64,000 nucleotides of DNA from Powellomyces hirtus (GCA_025526995.1 JAHLKG010000037.1:1-64000), one strand, 5' to 3'. Shown: positions 44,728-57,977, numbered from the stretch's first letter. The notes: generated by a model not told the origin, from the letters alone. Made by a program: numbers and translations.

Positions 44728-46945
44728 ATGAGCGATACATGGAAACACCGCCCGCCGTGTCTGGCCTATCTAGCAATCTTCAATCCATCACTAGCAACAA
44801 CGTCCAGGGACAGGGAGTCCGCTTTGGCCGCCGAAGACCAGATATGTTTGTTTTACTCGCCCACCACTGCTTCGCTGGACGAAAAGGCGAGGCAGGTCGG
44901 GCTGGCTACTGCGCTGATAAATTTCACAAGGTGCGGCGCACATGTTTATCATATACGATCCTGTCATGGTGTTTGCCGACTGTCTCTGCTTTCGGGTCAT
45001 GTCTTGGTTATAGAACATTCTCTCCGACCGCGCCTTGCGACGCCGTGCACACCCGTAAACACAGGGTGATTCTCCACGAAGCCGAACCGGGCTACTGGAT
45101 GATTCTGGTATTTGTCTATGCTGGGCTTACCGTCATCTCTCTTTGGGGAAGCCAAACAGCGGTCTCATAGAGTGTTTGTTGGTTTTGGTTTGGGCAAGAA
45201 AGTAAGGCTAGGCACGCGTACGTGCCTCAGGGGCGGTCACAAAGTCATCGAGTACCTCGAGGATGGTCTGCAGAATAGCATATTGAGGAACGTGCTGATC
45301 AGGAGCTGGGAGGCGTTCAAGGTATGGGGTATGCACGAACGCCATTGCATGATTCAGAGTGGGTTGCTTAGACGTGGGTTGGGTCACGTAGCTATTCCAC
45401 AAAGGAATTGAACACATCAGGAAGACGCAGTCGATTGAAGCCGCGCGCAGAGTGTTGGAGGAGTTCTATGCGGGATTTTTGCCACGCATAGATTTTGGAA
45501 CGTTGGATCTGTTGGATGCATTTGACGGTACGTAGGTTATCCAATCGAACCTATCATGTTCATTAGCGTGCGCGGCCTCATAACTAACCTTGACGTTCCA
45601 CCAGGCATTCAATTCGCCTCGCTTCCCAAAACATCGTACCTACAAGTATCTTCTTTGATACAGCTTCTCAAATCCACCTTTCCCGTACTCCAACATCCGA
45701 TCTTGTTGTGGCATGACCACCTCGTGTGGAATGGCCTAGCCGACTTTGAAACGCTCAAACCTCTCTACACGTACATGACGGACCCAGAGACGGGGCGCGT
45801 GTATGATGGAATCGTTAATCAAGTGAAACATAAAGGCGAGGTATGACGAGTGGAAGCTGTTTCTTCTTGAAGCATATGTAGTGTAGGTTCGCCTTCTCTC
45901 TGATCTCCCGCGCCCCTTGTCCGTTTTCTTTTTAGCCGGTCATTGCAACCCGGCGCGTTAGTCTCAAAACGGCTCGCAGCTCTGGACGAACTTTATTGAA
46001 GTCTGCGAGACGAGGTGGGAAGTTTTCAGGATACCTCGTAGGACCCACGAACCCTGGCACAGTGGGCGCCATAGAGCTGAAGAATGTGTTTCTGGGTACG
46101 ACAGACAAAGTGGAGCATCATCTGATTGTCTATCAGGTAGGGGGCGTGCGATTGAGGCAGCGTGTGGCAATTGCTCACGCGTCCCTCCCCCTCACAAAAA
46201 GTACGAAGAAGAATGCACATTAGTCGTTCCAGTGCCAGTTTCATCCCCCAACAAAGCCGACATCACCAAAGGGGAGTTTTACGCGCGCTTGGCCACATTC
46301 CTTGACAACCACCTCAAGACGCTGGTAAACGTTCTGGCGGACGGGTGGGCAAGTGCACGGAACTTGGGGTAAGTGGAAGCATAACGGTTGAGGAATCGCC
46401 CACATCTTCCCCAAGTCCTCACTTTCCCATGTCTGTGCGTTGATGATTTAGGGAATTTGCCGACCAACATTTCCGCTACTTTTACTACAACTCGATGAAC
46501 CTCGCGTTCAAAACCTCGATCGGGTCCTACAAGTCGACCGTGTTGACGGCGGACCTGGTCCAGTGCCTGAACTCGATGCACGACACGTTTGTTGGCGAGA
46601 CAGAGCGGGGCCATAACGCGGTCAACGAAATGTGCGTCAAGTCGGCGGTGACGGATTCGTGGGTGGTTGGACGCCGCTCCGGGTCGAGAGAGCTGTACCT
46701 GGTATTTCCGAAAAGCGACATGGGACTTGTGGACGTTGATGGTAAGAAAAGAGAGATTCCCTTGCGAGAATGGTCATAGCGGCGCACATCTCTCTGCATG
46801 GTTTGGTGCAGTTGATATGCTTGGTTGTGTGCGCAGCCAGCTTCCATTGACCATTTTTCTGGTTCTTCTATATCCGCCCCTTTTTTTCCGCGCAGACGAG
46901 GTCAAGAAGTTTACAATGGCGTATTTCAGTGATATATTGCAGTAG
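44728..46945 (+). CDS. CCZ1: CCZ1-like vacuolar fusion protein (Mon1-Ccz1 Rab7 GEF subunit)
   Basis: Predicted subunit of the Mon1-Ccz1 exchange factor that activates Rab7/Ypt7 on late endosomes and vacuoles. Nine exons in phase: 44728-44930, 45014-45107, 45160-45321, 45392-45527, 45605-45840, 46002-46136, 46202-46368, 46452-46741, 46896-46945; 490 aa. The first longin-type block has LAYLAIFNPSL and SLDEKARQVGLATALINFTR; then EPGYWMIL and the region EYLEDGLQNSILRNVLIRSW. The middle block has YLQVSSLIQLLKSTFP and ILLWHDHLVWNGL; the last has GSRELYLVF and DMGLVDVDDEVKK. These match the CCZ1/INTU/HPS4 pattern in order and spacing. Introns 5 and 6 end in AAG. Exon 3 is the least certain because its upstream half is poorly conserved. 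The assignment rests on motif memory rather than an alignment. Confidence 0.75.
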
Positions 46946-47013
46946 CAGTGCGCAAGCAAGTCTTGCCGCCGCGCATATGTTTCCTATCAGCTCGCTGTTT
47001 TCTCGGGTATTTA

Positions 47014-47019
47014 AATAAA
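47014..47019 (+). terminator. Polyadenylation signal of the CCZ1-like gene
   Basis: AATAAA 69 bases after the stop codon, within a palindromic atttaaataaat context. The convergent SDHAF3 gene ends 155 bases further on. Confidence 0.5.
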
Positions 47020-47173
47020 TATGCATACTATATGTTGTGTTTGTTGTTGAGCGCGTGTTTGTGTGTAGGTGTTTGCTGTGTCTGGGGGCGTTGCGTATCT
47101 ACAAAAGCGTGTGCGATTTCTGCTGACCTCGCCTCGCATTGGGGGTCGGGTGGGGACAATCTCTTTATCAGTG

Positions 47174-47667
47174 CTATGACTTTTTCCCCTTTGCAGCCTC
47201 TCGAAGGGCATGCAGCTGACCCAATTGCTGATGGTTCAGAGCATCCAACTGGTGCATCTCGAGCCTTTTCCCAATCTGCGTGGCTGCGGCCGGCCCCTCG
47301 AACGGCGATGAGGCGACCTGCTGCAGAAGCGTGTCCCGATACACTGTCCATTCGGAGATGAAGCCGGCGAGAAATGCGGGCTCGGCTTTCCGGTGGCGGG
47401 CGAATTCGTCCTTGACGTAGTTGTTGCCGACTGCGCGAAGGGCTGTGGGAGAGGGAGACGACAAGAAGGGGAATCGGTTTTAGTTCTCTTGCACTTTCGG
47501 TTGGTCAATCTCAACGTTTTGGATGAGGTGATGGGGTGGGGGTTGAGCTTAGGTGAATGCAAATGCGGTCTTGGTTCCTTGCCTGGTGGCAGACGCTTGT
47601 GGAGACGCCTGATGGATTTATAAAGTTGGAGGACTGGTGGGAGCGAGGATGCTGTTGCTGTGGACAT
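47174..47667 (-). CDS. SDHAF3: Succinate dehydrogenase assembly factor 3 (ACN9/Sdh7 type)
   Basis: Small mitochondrial LYR-type assembly factor for the iron-sulfur subunit of complex II. Exons 47667-47583 and 47442-47174 give 117 aa, the usual size. Exon 1 has LQLYKSIRRLHKRLPP, the LYR-like helix; exon 2 continues ALRAVGNNYVKDEFARHRK and FISEWTVYRDTL, which match the family's DYVKxEFRRH and FxxxWxxY blocks. The intron (47443-47582) must start at GC (donor GCAAGG) to join CCA-G with CC-CTT and keep the conserved PPALR junction; no GT donor does so. The gene is convergent with the CCZ1-like gene and divergent from RPF1, sharing a 399-bp promoter region. Confidence 0.78.
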
Positions 47668-48066
47668 TTTTCCGAGGAAACGGGGGGCCCGCTGGCCTGG
47701 GAATGTGATGGATGTGCGGAAGGGGGCAGATGGAAACACCTGACGGGCAGTGAGATAAGATGCTGTCAATGACCCTGTCAATGCAGATGTGTGTGACTGC
47801 GTGTTACGCGAATCTAGATTGAGCCTCACGTGTGTGGAGCCGAAGTGGGGGTAACAAAAACAATTCAGTTGTTCGCAGACGAGCTTCTTCTTTTTCTTGT
47901 TGCTTTTTTTTTGGTGTTATTTTCACACATTTCTACCCAACTGAGGACATCGAACGTTTCTAGTTGCTTGTTAAACCTGTATCACCAGTTTACAGCCCCA
48001 GCTCTTGGCTTTCTCCCTTCACCTCCCTTCACATTTTGTTCCCACCCCTCTGTTCCGCCGCCCACC
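47668..48066. promoter_or_regulatory. Divergent promoter region SDHAF3 / RPF1
   Basis: A 399-bp interval between two divergently oriented start codons. It contains T-rich and pyrimidine-rich stretches near 47885-47915 and 48010-48065 that probably belong to the RPF1 leader. No TATA box is clear. Confidence 0.4.
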
Positions 48067-49537
48067 ATGCCCGCGACGGACCCCAACGACATCAAAAACA
48101 AAATGAAGCGTTCTGACGTAGTCAACCGGCTCAAAGCCGAGAAAGCGCGGGCCAAGCTCAAGCGGCGCCAACGGATCGCGAAGGAGGAGGAAGAGAATCC
48201 GGCGTTGAAGGAGGAGCGGTTGAAGGAGAATGTGCCCAAGACATTGGAGAATATGCGGGAAATGGACGAGACGGTTGTGGGGGAGAATGATGAGGAGGTG
48301 TTTGAGGAGGAGGAGACGGATGAGTTTAAACAGTATTTTGCGGACGGCGTGCAGCCGAAAATTATGGTCACGACGAGTAAGAGAGCTAGTGCGGTGAGTT
48401 ACAACGTGCCAAAGACATGGAATGGGGGGGGGGGGGGGAGAGAGAGAAAACGGGGGGGGGGGGGGGAGAGCAGAGGGGAGACCGAAAGGATTCATACATC
48501 TTTCGACGGGAAAGAAACAGCCGTTTGAGCACGGTCGAAAGTGTTTCATGCTTTTGGCGAAACCGCAATTGCTGGTGTCTCCGTCATGCACGCATAGGCG
48601 CGGATCCTTCATTGTCAATAACGATGGACCACAACCACTTCTCTTCCCAATTCCGACAAAAATCCCACGCTTCCTGGCACTCATCTCCTCTATCCTCCCC
48701 CCCCCCCCCCACTCCAGAACGTGTACGAATTCGCGGAAGAGTTCGTATCCATTTTCCCCGACGCCGAACTGATCAAGCGCGGATCGCAGTTTGAGATCAA
48801 GCGTATTGTCGAACTGGCCATCAAACGCAACTACACGGACATTGCCGTCATCAACGAAGACAAGAAACAACCCAATGCTATCACCCTCATCCATCTGCCC
48901 CATGGCCCAACCGCGCATTTCAAACTCAGCAGTATACGACTGAACAAGGATATTAGGGTATGCGAATTCAGCAGGCACGGAAAAATGGGGAAATGGAAAT
49001 GGATGAAGAGGGCAAGAGCGGCCTGAGGACGTGCTCATGCGGGTTTCTAAAATGGTTTGTTCTCTTTCCCTCTTTTTTTGGATTTTTTCCTTTGTCAAAA
49101 ATAGGGCCACGGCAAAGTCGGCCCGCAAAAGCCCGAACTCATCCTCAACAACTTCACCACGCGGCTGGGCCACACGATCGGTCGTTTCTTTGCCGCGCTC
49201 TTCCCGCACGTGCCCGAATTCCAGGGCCGGCAGGTCGCCACCTTCCACAACCAGCGCGACTTTATCTTTTTCCGCCGCCACCGCTACATTTTCAAAAACG
49301 GCGAACGCTGTGATCTCCAGGAACTCGGACCCCGCTTTACGTTGAAATTGAGGTGGCTGCAGAAAGGAACGTTTGATACACGCTTTGGAGAGTATGAGTG
49401 GATGCACAAGGTATGCGGGGCGGAGAGAATCGAATGCGACTCGCATTGTTGGACATGTTCTCCTTTGTTGTTGTTCTTACCGTTTTTTTCGTTTTCAGCC
49501 CGAGTTGGACACCAGCCGTCGCAAGTTCTTTTTGTAA
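48067..49537 (+). CDS. RPF1: Ribosome production factor 1 (Brix-domain protein)
   Basis: Nucleolar Brix protein needed for assembly of the large ribosomal subunit. Exons 48067-48393, 48718-48957, 49105-49410 and 49499-49537 give 303 aa. The N-terminus is basic and coiled-coil-like ([20 protein letters not shown]), then the family block [15 protein letters not shown]. The Brix domain starts at [12 protein letters not shown] and continues in exon 2 ([28 protein letters not shown]) and exon 3 ([53 protein letters not shown]). It ends [12 protein letters not shown], as RPF1 proteins do. Intron 1 is unusually long for this window (324 bp) and contains two 15-G runs and a 14-C run. All junctions are GT-AG. 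Confidence 0.93.
48424..48466 (+). repeat. Two poly(G) tracts in RPF1 intron 1
   Basis: Runs of 15 G at 48424-48438 and at 48452-48466, separated by 13 bases. They could form a G-quadruplex in the pre-mRNA or pair with the C tract at 48697-48710. Confidence 0.95.
48697..48710 (+). repeat. Poly(C) tract before the RPF1 intron 1 acceptor
   Basis: Fourteen C residues ending seven bases before the splice acceptor AG (48716-48717). It serves as the polypyrimidine tract and is complementary to the G tracts at the start of the same intron. Confidence 0.95.
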
Positions 49538-49853
49538 AAAGAACATTCTCTTTCTACCTTGTTTAATAGCATTATTACATATTTCGGGAGTGGTACCTTT
49601 TTGCTCAATGGGCACGAATTTTGGTTGTTCGATTAACGTCCTTTGGTCGAAAGGCTACATGGAGAAGAGAACCGAAGCGCATCTTCTTTGCAATGTTCTA
49701 CAAAACGATGGCATGCATGCAAAAGAAGAATATGATTTCGAGCCTAGGCAAAATAGATACAGAAGCGTGGGGCGCCCATGCCAGTTGTCTCCAAAAACAA
49801 AACCACGTCCAATTGGGCGGGGCAGAGAGGGGGGGTATGGTTAAAGTGCTATC

Positions 49854-51816
<1,963 letters not shown>

Positions 51817-52656
51817 GATGCCGCCGCTTTCTCAGAGATAAGAGTTATTTCCGTGTACGTGCGTGTACTGAATGGAGACTCGTTATAGAATTCCACACGT
51901 TGCAACTCTCCTCTGCGGTCGGTCGGTTGGTCTCGTCAGTCCGTCAGCTGCATCACGTGACATGGCTACTTCTAGACTCCTGAGAACAGCATCCCCGTAT
52001 TTAGGTCAGGCGCGAGGGAGACGCAAAAGTGAAAGTCAGTCCAAAGGGGCAATCACTCTTTGGCTTCACTCTTTGGCTTCACTCGGTCGGTCAAACACAA
52101 AGCTGCTCTCAGTCAAATGGATTGATGGCGTCGTTTCTCCTTCAGCCCTCCTTTCATGTTGTTTCACTCACTCGCCTTCTATTCTCAGTCTCACTAATAA
52201 TAGTCGAGAAAGGCAGAAATGGGGGAATGCCTATTTCCAGGATGGTCACTAGATTGAGGATGGTCTATATCAAGGTGACAAAGAACATTCTGTTTCCTTC
52301 CAAATCACATGACACACCTCATGGATGACGTGGACCGAGTGACGTCATCTCGTTGGTTCGTGTTGCTCATCAAAGTCACACACGCGTTTTCCCCCTTTTT
52401 CTCTCACTTTGTTCACACTCCGCCCATTTCCACTTACTCCCTCTGATGGATTGATGACTGCCTGACTGCCCCTTCCTTTCCGACATCACCCCGTCCACAT
52501 TGACATAATTACGGTACTTTTTTACATATCTACGCGACCTTGGCCCTTCGTTCCTCCTCCGTTTGTCTTTCAATTCTTACTCCGAGTCGTCTTTGTTCGT
52601 CACCCCTTCCTTTTCCACCATATTCCATCTGGTACAGCCACCCCCCCATCCATCAA
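51817..52656. promoter_or_regulatory. Divergent intergenic region SRP54 / lipid kinase
   Basis: About 840 bp between two divergent start codons, with CT-rich stretches just upstream of the lipid kinase ATG (52555-52650). A repeated tctttggcttcactc occurs twice near 52055-52082. No gene or TATA box is seen. Confidence 0.4.
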
Positions 52657-54558
52657 ATGGCTGTAGTGGCCCAGTCGCCCGTCGTCCCCCCCGCACTATC
52701 ATCTCCCAAAGACTCTTCTTCCCCTACCCTTTCCGCCTCTCCCTCCACTGACACCAAAGTCGACGACGGCAGCATTCAACGCAAACCGACTGGCGAGAAA
52801 TCTTCTGCTTCCGACAACATCCCGAGCCAGCAGCAAACCTATCACGACCAAGACCTTCTCCAGCTGCTCAACATGCCCCCGGTAGCCATCGGCGATGATT
52901 CGTCCATCCACGCGGCCCGCGACGACAATCTCAACCCCAAAACGTCCCACACTCGCCACGAGGACGACCTCGCCCTCCCAGCCGCCAGCCCCACCGACAC
53001 TGTCAAAGTTCAAGGCCGCTCCGAAAATGCCCAAGACACTGTCAACGACGGTGCGGCCACGGTCGAGGCAACCCCAGAGGAAGGCGAATCGCTGGTTGTC
53101 GTTCCCACCCACTATGTTTTCATTTTTTCCAACCCGCGTTCTGGCAACCAACAAGGTCTGCCGCTCGTCCAAATGAACATTCAGCACTACCGCATGCGCG
53201 ACCATCCTCACGTGCAGGTCCAGCTCTACGATTTCCTCGACGAAAGCGACCGCTCCGCCGGTCTCAAATACCTCAACTTGCTGCTCACCAAGCAAAAGAC
53301 CCTCAAAGAGCTCCACGTCTGGAGCGCCGGCGGTGACGGAACCCTCATGGGTGTGGTCGAAGGCATGATCGAAATGGGCATCGACGTTGCGGACGACCCG
53401 CGTGTCCTGTTTAGCGTCATTCCCTTTGGAACCGGCAACGACTTGTCCCAGGTCCTCGGATGGGGACGCTACGTCTCAGGCACCGACGTTGCCGGACGTC
53501 ACCTCGAAGGCCTCAACAAGCTCGTAACAGACCGTTTGAACGGTCACAAGACGCTGCTCGACATCTGGGGCGTCGAACTCGAGACCGAGGAAGGTGGATG
53601 GGTCCGCGAAGCCGGCAAAGAAAAAATATCCACCCTCCGCCGCAAAATGTCCAACTACTCGTCAGTCGGTCTCCAAGGTCGGGTCGGAGTCGGATTTGAG
53701 GAGAACCGTCGTGGATCCCGCGTCATGAACGCCGTGGAATACTCTAAACAATCGCTTGGCGTGCTGATTCACGGCGCACCAGCCATCACCGACGCGGTCA
53801 AGGGTCTTGAGGCCGGCGGCGAGTACTTTGATCTGGACGGTGACAAGTCCCTCCGCGTCACTCACGAACCCATCGAAATGATCATTCAGAACATTCCCGG
53901 CATGTGGGGTCGCCACGTTGACCTTTGGGGAGTCGCGGAAATGTCTCGCTCCATCGTCCGCGAACAAAAGGGTCCCACCGATCTCACCCAGTGGACACCG
54001 CACTGCGCCTACGACGGCAAGCTCGAAGTCTTTGGCATCGGATCCCTGCGCTCCTATCTCCGCAAACAGTTTTCTTTTGGCCGCAAGCGTCTGCAACGGG
54101 TCGGTCAGATGCCGTCCCCTTTCACCATTCACTTTCACCCGAAATCAAAGATCCACGCCATGATTGACGGCGAGTTTTACGAAACCTGTGGGGCCAAGAA
54201 GATGACGTACACCCGCATCATGCAAATCAAACTCATTGGCGGACACCCCGACTCTTCGCGTCTCGTCAGCGACCTCCAAAACAAGGTCGCCGAACAACCA
54301 GGACCCACCGGTGAGGGCCTTATTCCCGGCGTCGACTTTCCCGTCGGAAAGACGGAATACGCGGAAGAGACCAAGAACGACAGGGTAGAGCGGCGGCAGA
54401 GTCAAGAGATGATTTCTGCGCGAAGCCGCGGGTCTTCGGCAAAGTCTCACAAGTCAGCAAGCAAACCGCACTCCCCAGCCACGTCCTCCACTCCTCTTCC
54501 CGCCACTTCCAACCCCACCACTCCCGCACCCGCTACTGCACCGACGCCCGCCCGGTAG
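52657..54558 (+). CDS. Diacylglycerol-kinase-type lipid kinase
   Basis: A 633-aa, single-exon eukaryotic-type DAG kinase, phosphorylating diacylglycerol or a related lipid to its phosphate at membranes. The first ATG (MAVVAQSP) is chosen; the open frame extends upstream without ATG. Residues 1-145 are Ser/Pro-rich and disordered. The catalytic domain starts at YVFIFSNPRSGNQQG (about 149), with the ATP-binding SAGGDGTLMGVVEG (about 221-234) and VIPFGTGNDLSQVLGWG (about 255-272). The accessory domain includes NYSSVGLQGRVGVGFEENR (about 336-355), DGKLEVFGIGSLRSYLRKQF and IDGEF, the usual end of the fold. No C1 or PH domain or membrane segment is present, so recruitment must be by other means. 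The C-terminal 60 residues are Ser/Thr/Pro/Ala-rich. Confidence 0.87.
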   Translation: MAVVAQSPVVPPALSSPKDSSSPTLSASPSTDTKVDDGSIQRKPTGEKSSASDNIPSQQQTYHDQDLLQLLNMPPVAIGDDSSIHAARDDNLNPKTSHTRHEDDLALPAASPTDTVKVQGRSENAQDTVNDGAATVEATPEEGESLVVVPTHYVFIFSNPRSGNQQGLPLVQMNIQHYRMRDHPHVQVQLYDFLDESDRSAGLKYLNLLLTKQKTLKELHVWSAGGDGTLMGVVEGMIEMGIDVADDPRVLFSVIPFGTGNDLSQVLGWGRYVSGTDVAGRHLEGLNKLVTDRLNGHKTLLDIWGVELETEEGGWVREAGKEKISTLRRKMSNYSSVGLQGRVGVGFEENRRGSRVMNAVEYSKQSLGVLIHGAPAITDAVKGLEAGGEYFDLDGDKSLRVTHEPIEMIIQNIPGMWGRHVDLWGVAEMSRSIVREQKGPTDLTQWTPHCAYDGKLEVFGIGSLRSYLRKQFSFGRKRLQRVGQMPSPFTIHFHPKSKIHAMIDGEFYETCGAKKMTYTRIMQIKLIGGHPDSSRLVSDLQNKVAEQPGPTGEGLIPGVDFPVGKTEYAEETKNDRVERRQSQEMISARSRGSSAKSHKSASKPHSPATSSTPLPATSNPTTPAPATAPTPAR

Positions 54559-55093
54559 TCACTTTTCAACAGAGCCGGCCCATCCACCTCCTCTACGCCG
54601 TGCTTTCCTTCTTTCATTTCCCCTGTGGCTGGCCCTTTTTTTGCTCTTGTTCCGCGTACATTTCCCGTATTCCCTTTCCGCGAAACAGATAGCTTTTTCC
54701 CCTTCCCCTTTTCCCCTCTCTCTGATACACAAGAATATAATATAACTCATAGACATTTCCGTTCCGAAAAGAAGATGGACCCAGTCTTATTCTTATTGGT
54801 AAACATGTTCATGAATTTTCATGCAAAAGCGCACCATGGGCATAGGGGAATTTGAACCGAGCTGTATTCAGGTCGAGACGTGTGTGCGTCCACGTGGGTG
54901 TCACGCGAAGTCACGGGGTGTTGTTAACTGCCAGATTTGGCCTAATGGAGCCACAGTAAGCGTTTTGGGCCTTGGTGCTTTTGTTTTTGTCAAGTTTTGT
55001 GCCCACTCGAGAAACAAGACGGTGCGTGTGTGCATTTTGTGACCTATTTTGAACACGTCAACGGAATATTCAAAGAGTACCTGACACACAGTA
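54559..55093. other. Intergenic, lipid kinase 3' flank and UTP3 promoter
   Basis: Pyrimidine-rich for the first 170 bases, then mixed sequence. No further gene, repeat or tRNA is recognised. Confidence 0.5.
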
Positions 55094-57831
55094 ATGGCCC
55101 GCAAAAAGCATGGCAGAAAGAGCCTGGAGCGGCCACAGACCGCCGCTCAGGACGAAGTAGACTACACCAAAAACGCCTCTGCCAACCTCGACAACATTGG
55201 TCTCGACTCGGAGGACGAATTCCACCACCAGCGCGAGTCAATAGCTCTCGAGAGTTACAACAAAACAAAGCCACGCCGTCGTCGTGGCCAGGTCGACTCG
55301 GATGACGAAGCTGACGAAGAAGTGTTTGGGTTGGGAATTGAGGATTCAGAAGACGAGCAGGACAGTGAGGCGTTCGAGGACGAGGACGACGACGGTGAGG
55401 AAGATCAGGACGAGGCGCTCCTCAAGAAACTCCAGATGCAGTTAAAGAGGGGTGGAGCTGTGGTTGGAGACAGTGACGACGACGATGACGACGAAGCTTT
55501 GAACAGCAAGACGAAGAAGAAAAGGGCCGGTGACGACGACGAAATGGACGACCGAGCGTGGGGAAACTCGCGCAATATGTACTACAACGCCGACGAGGCC
55601 TCTGACGAAGACGATGCCAAAGCCGAAGAGGAGGAAGCGCTCCGTCTGCAGCGTCTCCGCACAAGCCAGATGCGAGAAGAAGACTTTTTGGACGAATTTG
55701 AAGACAGTTTCGGGAAACGTATCGGCGGCGATGCCGGGGCTACCGGCTCGCATTCTGCAGCCACCCTCACCGACGACGTTGACGATCTGGACCACCTTGC
55801 TCTGTCCTCGGCGTTCCCGCTGAACCTCCTACCCTCTGCGCAGACCGAGGTTGAGGTGGTTTCCCGCGAAACCAGCAATCTGTCCCCGGCCGAGTTGATC
55901 AAAGTGGCAGAGTCAAGCATTCCGGAAGTTGTCCACCTCTTGGCGGAATTCAAAGAGAGATGGCAGGAGTGTCGGGAGATTTTGGGACCGGCGGTGGCAT
56001 GGAAGTGTCACGCGGAGGAGGCCAGTGCGAGTGCGAGCAGAGGCCGCGAATATGTGGAGTTGAAATTCCGTACGTTTTTCCTCATCGAAAGGGTGGCGTG
56101 GCGTTCGCAATTTTCTGCTTCTTCTTGTTCTGGTCTGACAATATTTGCATCTCGCCCCTTTTTTTCCGCCGACTTTTAGGACTCCTCTCTACGTACCTCA
56201 CCAACGTCGCCTTCTACCTGTCTCTCCGCGCCAACCCACCACCAGGCGTCAACGTCACCGGCCACCCAGTTGTCGACTCTCTCGTGCAACTCCGTGAGCT
56301 CCTGGAACACCTGGAAACGCGCGTCGAAGGCCGCGTGCTCTCCGATGACGACGACGACGAGAGTGAAGCTGACAGCGATCAAGATGCGGCTGCCAAAAAG
56401 CGACGACGGAAAAGAAAACGAAAGGAGAAGAAGATTGCGGCGAGAGGGAACCCGGAACTCCAAGCCGCGGTTCAGGCATTCCTCGACCGTGGACCTTTGG
56501 ACTTGGAACACGAAAATGAAAATGACAGCGATAGAGATGAGGAGGAAGAAAGCAATGACAGCGTGCCCGAGATAATGGTGCCACCCAAATCCACCACAAA
56601 AAAGAACAAAAAGTCCTCACCCTCTACCGCCACTACCACATCATCAACATCACCATCATCAGCATCAGCAGTCAACGCCAAGACGAAGAAGAAGACGGCC
56701 GCCGCGGCTGCTGCTGCGCTCAACGACTCGGAAGTCCCAGAAATGGAATACGTGCCGCTAGCCAAACTCAAAAAGAGCAAAACGACCAAGGCGAAAATCG
56801 CCCGTGGCATGGCCCATGATTTTGGAGAAACGGATGATCTGGACGCGGCGGACCTCGACGACAAGTTGCAGAGAAAGAAGAGTCTCAAGTTCCATGTCAC
56901 CAGAGTCGATCAGGTATGTGTGTGCAAACACGAACAACACTCCCTACGCCCATCTCTTGCATCTATGAATACGCGCCCGCGTAGGCAGTCACGTGCTCAC
57001 CTCGCTCTGGTTTGTTTCCTTCTCTCTCTCTCTCCCTCTCGCTCACAGGCTATCACCGCCCGCCACAACCGCCTATCCCGCTCCGCAGGCGGCGACGAGG
57101 ATATACCCTACCGCGACAAGAACGGTCAACTCATCCTGCCCTCTGGCAACGAACCGCGCGGCCCGTCACCCGAGAAAGTATTCGACGCCCCCGACGACCT
57201 CGAAAACAACTCGGACAACCACTCAGAGGTCGACGAGGATGAACTGATGCAAGAGCTCATGAACGCCGGTGGACTGGGAGGACGTGCTGCGGGAGGAGGA
57301 CGCAAACGCGCCCGCGAGGATCAAGACGATATGGATGTCTTGAGCGATGGTGGGGATCAGGATCTGGCTTATTACAATACAATCACCAACGCGAAAAAGA
57401 GCAAGACCAAGGAGCATGAAGACCGCGTACGGGCCGAAAAGGAAGCGGATGCTCTTGTCAACAGGTATGACCCCCCAAAAAAAAATCCCTCCGCCCTTTA
57501 TCTATCACTAAATGGTCGTTTTGTTTTTGTTTCTTCTCTCTTACTCGGATTCTCTTCTCTCAGCCAACCGTACCCTGACGAAGAGGAAATCGACTCGCAC
57601 ACCAAGCGCCCCGCGACCTACAAAATCCTGGCCAACAAGGGCCTCACGCCGCACCGGTCGAAAGAACAGCGCAACCCGCGGGTCAAGAAACGCAAAAACT
57701 ACGAACGCGCGCAGAAGAAACTCGGCTCGTTCAAACGGCTCGTCAAGAACCCGGCCGACGCGAGAGGCTATGCGGGAGAGACAACGGGGATCAAGTCGAA
57801 TTTGGCCAGGAGTGTGCGGTTTGCGGCGTAG
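55094..57831 (+). CDS. UTP3: Small-subunit processome protein UTP3/SAS10
   Basis: Nucleolar protein of the U3 small-subunit processome, needed for 18S rRNA maturation. Exons 55094-56069, 56180-56913, 57049-57464 and 57564-57831 give 797 aa. It starts MARKKHGRKS and has long acidic blocks (SDDEADEEVFGL, SDDDDDDEA) typical of the family. The Sas10/Utp3/C1D domain spans intron 1: LIKVAESSIPEVVHLLAEFKE, then LLSTYLTNVAFYLSLRA and VVDSLVQLRELLEHLE. After Lys-rich and acidic linkers, exon 3 has the ITARHNRLSRSAGGDEDIPYRD region. Exon 4 has the Sas10 C-terminal domain: YKILANKGLTPHRSKEQRNP, RVKKRKNYERAQKKLGSFKR and GYAGETTGIKSNLARSVRF. All junctions are GT-AG and phases agree. Confidence 0.92.
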
Positions 57832-57971
57832 AGACAAAACGTTGTGGAGACACCCCGGGATGGGGAGTCGTGTTTTTGCTTTCTCTTTATTTTATCTTTT
57901 TTTTTGTTGCATGCAGACTGCCGTATTTATATGTGTGTGTTCAATATATACATACATATCTTGTTTCGGCA

Positions 57972-57977
57972 AATAAA
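57972..57977 (+). terminator. Polyadenylation signal of UTP3
   Basis: AATAAA 140 bases after the UTP3 stop codon, preceded by T-rich and tgtgtgt sequence, a plausible fungal poly(A) region. Confidence 0.5.

Noticed and set aside
48019..49446. 475-codon minus-strand frame opposite RPF1
   Set aside because: The plus strand carries the conserved Brix protein with proper splice sites; the opposite frame has no domain.
54835..54870. tRNA-like sequence with a gggaatttgaaccg stretch
   Set aside because: No acceptor stem, D arm or A box could be paired around it.
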